Positions 53,994-55,149 of a stretch of DNA of 55,149 nucleotides are shown here, in pieces. This stretch comes from Marinitoga sp. 1197 (GTDB lineage Bacteria > Thermotogota > Thermotogae > Petrotogales > Petrotogaceae). The stretch's first letter is position 1. The number at the start of each line of letters is the position of its first letter. The translations under genes and the position numbers were made by a program. Location of the stretch: contig NZ_AZAY01000017.1 in assembly GCF_001021165.1 (NCBI RefSeq), forward strand, positions 1 through 55,149. Direction: 5' to 3'. The notes below the pieces were generated by a model, which was not told where the DNA came from, ran no database searches, and worked only from the letters and a program-made list of their open reading frames with translations.

Positions 53994-55149
53994 ATGAAAT
54001 TGAAAGGAAAGATTCTTCTTTTATTTGTAGTGACATTATTGATTGTATTAATGTCTTTTTTCACAATTAGCATATCAAATTCTCAGAATTCATTAAAAAC
54101 AAGTTTTTTAGAAAAACTAATCGTAGCAAGAAATTTGAAGATGAATTTTATTTATAATTTATTAAAAGAAACTGAATCAGATCTAACTTATATCAAAAAC
54201 TTTGAAAAAATAAAGGACGCTTTCTTTACCTCCTCCAATTTAATGGAAGATTTCCAATCTTCTATGAATATGAATACTATACTAACAACATTAAGAAAAA
54301 TTTATATTGATAATAACCCTTATAAAGACAAATCACAATTATATGATTATTACTATGATGAAAATTTCAAAAAAGAAAATTTTGAAGATAATATAATGAG
54401 TATATTTTATGATTATAGTGTTTTGCATTCAGAGTTGCAAATGGATTTCAGAGAGTTTATACACATAAAAGATTATGCAGATATGTTACTCATATCTCCA
54501 AAAGGAATTGTTGTATATTCTGTTAGTAAGTATAATGATTTTGCTACAGATCTAAATAATGAAAACACTATATTATCCAGACTTTATAAATTATTAAAAG
54601 AAAAAAATGATAATAATGTACATTTTTCTGAAATAGGAAAATATTTAGGTGGAATTGGCCTTTTTGCCGGCGTAAAAGTAGAAGATAAAGATTTCGGATT
54701 ATATGGATATCTCATATTCCGAATTCCTATAGATAAAATAAATAAGATTCTTCTTGACAAAAGTGGAATGGGAGAAACAGGAAAGACATATATAGTAAGT
54801 GAAGATAAAATAATGAAAAACAATCTACCAGGAGAAGAAACGATATTAAAACAAAAAGTAGAAACAGATTATGTAGAAAAGGCATTATCAGGGGAAACAG
54901 GATGGGAAATAGGGAAAAATTACAAAGGTGAAAAAGTAATAGTGGCATATGCGCCATTTAAATACAAAGAAATAAAATGGGCATTTATATCAGAAGTATC
55001 GACAAAAGAAGCATTTCTAGCATCAGAAAAGATAAAAATAGTGTTGATAATAACCTCGATAATAATATTAATAATATCGATAATAATATCAATAATATTC
55101 GCCAGAAAAATATCAAAACCATTAATGGAATTAAGCAAAAAAGTAGACA
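53994..55149 (+). CDS. Methyl-accepting chemotaxis protein, N-terminal part, runs off right edge
   Basis: 385 codons are visible from ATG 53994 behind TGGAGGTAAA. A membrane helix at about 7-25 is followed by a large extracellular sensor (about 30-340) of the Cache type, with a GMGETGKTY segment and FKYKEIKWAFISEV before the membrane, as in dCache receptors. A second helix (about 345-368) consists almost wholly of Ile and leads into KISKPLMELSKKVD, the start of a HAMP domain. The signalling domain lies beyond the window. A histidine kinase or cyclase with the same front end cannot be excluded, but a receptor is the most frequent match. Confidence 0.8.
   Translation, partial: MKLKGKILLLFVVTLLIVLMSFFTISISNSQNSLKTSFLEKLIVARNLKMNFIYNLLKETESDLTYIKNFEKIKDAFFTSSNLMEDFQSSMNMNTILTTLRKIYIDNNPYKDKSQLYDYYYDENFKKENFEDNIMSIFYDYSVLHSELQMDFREFIHIKDYADMLLISPKGIVVYSVSKYNDFATDLNNENTILSRLYKLLKEKNDNNVHFSEIGKYLGGIGLFAGVKVEDKDFGLYGYLIFRIPIDKINKILLDKSGMGETGKTYIVSEDKIMKNNLPGEETILKQKVETDYVEKALSGETGWEIGKNYKGEKVIVAYAPFKYKEIKWAFISEVSTKEAFLASEKIKIVLIITSIIILIISIIISIIFARKISKPLMELSKKVD

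Overview
The window looks like a chromosomal segment of an anaerobic, probably thermophilic bacterium of the Thermotogota, most likely a Petrotogales/Marinitoga-type organism. The basis is the very low GC content (roughly 28-30% by eye), heavy ATA/AGA codon use, strong purine-rich ribosome binding sites and the gene repertoire (anaerobic ornithine fermentation, B12 aminomutase, YgeW/SsnA-type purine genes, TldD/TldE, MthK-like channel). The assignment is inferred from content; no 16S rRNA, tRNA or CRISPR array was seen.

Layout. 1-5231 (minus): a lipoprotein running off the left edge and a 1622-residue lipoprotein with FN3-like repeats, two beta-propellers and a cohesin-like C-terminus. 5469-6800 (plus): water-forming-type NADH oxidase. 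6828-12796 (minus): a tight five-gene set ygeY-ygeW-hydantoinase-ssnA-preA that resembles anaerobic purine breakdown clusters, divergent from an ammonium transporter at 13176-14384. 14508-15146 (minus): endonuclease III.

15315-31200 (plus): a surface-polysaccharide operon. It has a double glycosyltransferase, glucose-1-phosphate cytidylyltransferase, a NeuB-like synthase with cupin, a sugar C-methyltransferase, a radical SAM enzyme, an SDR, a TPP enzyme, a HAD phosphatase, CDP-glucose 4,6-dehydratase and the PMP-dependent 3-dehydrase. Together these suggest a CDP-3,6-dideoxyhexose that is further branched in a yersiniose-like manner. Three adjacent genes in its middle (about 20251-23079) are broken by stops, frameshifts and deletions.

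31407-34834: tldD-pmbA and a HEPN/nucleotidyltransferase pair. 34992-36695: oleate hydratase with a large palindrome upstream of its promoter; it converges on a patB-type aminotransferase and a TetR regulator. 38944-44248 (minus): the oxidative D-ornithine pathway ord-ortA-ortB-oraS-oraE. 44512-45747: UMF1-type transporter. 45894-50421 (minus): a puzzling operon of a Mpv17-like membrane protein, a sigma-54 response regulator, an acidic repeat/TPR protein and two small related proteins. 50782-52132 (plus): membrane protein and uridine kinase. 52158-53809 (minus): MthK-like K+ channel with a cyclic-nucleotide-binding protein. 53994 to the right edge: chemotaxis receptor.

The most unusual non-genic signal is a dispersed, TIR-bounded, highly structured element of about 190 bp. 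It has two full copies in opposite orientation (38644-38830 and 50540-50729) and a collapsed 29-bp remnant at 45783-45811.
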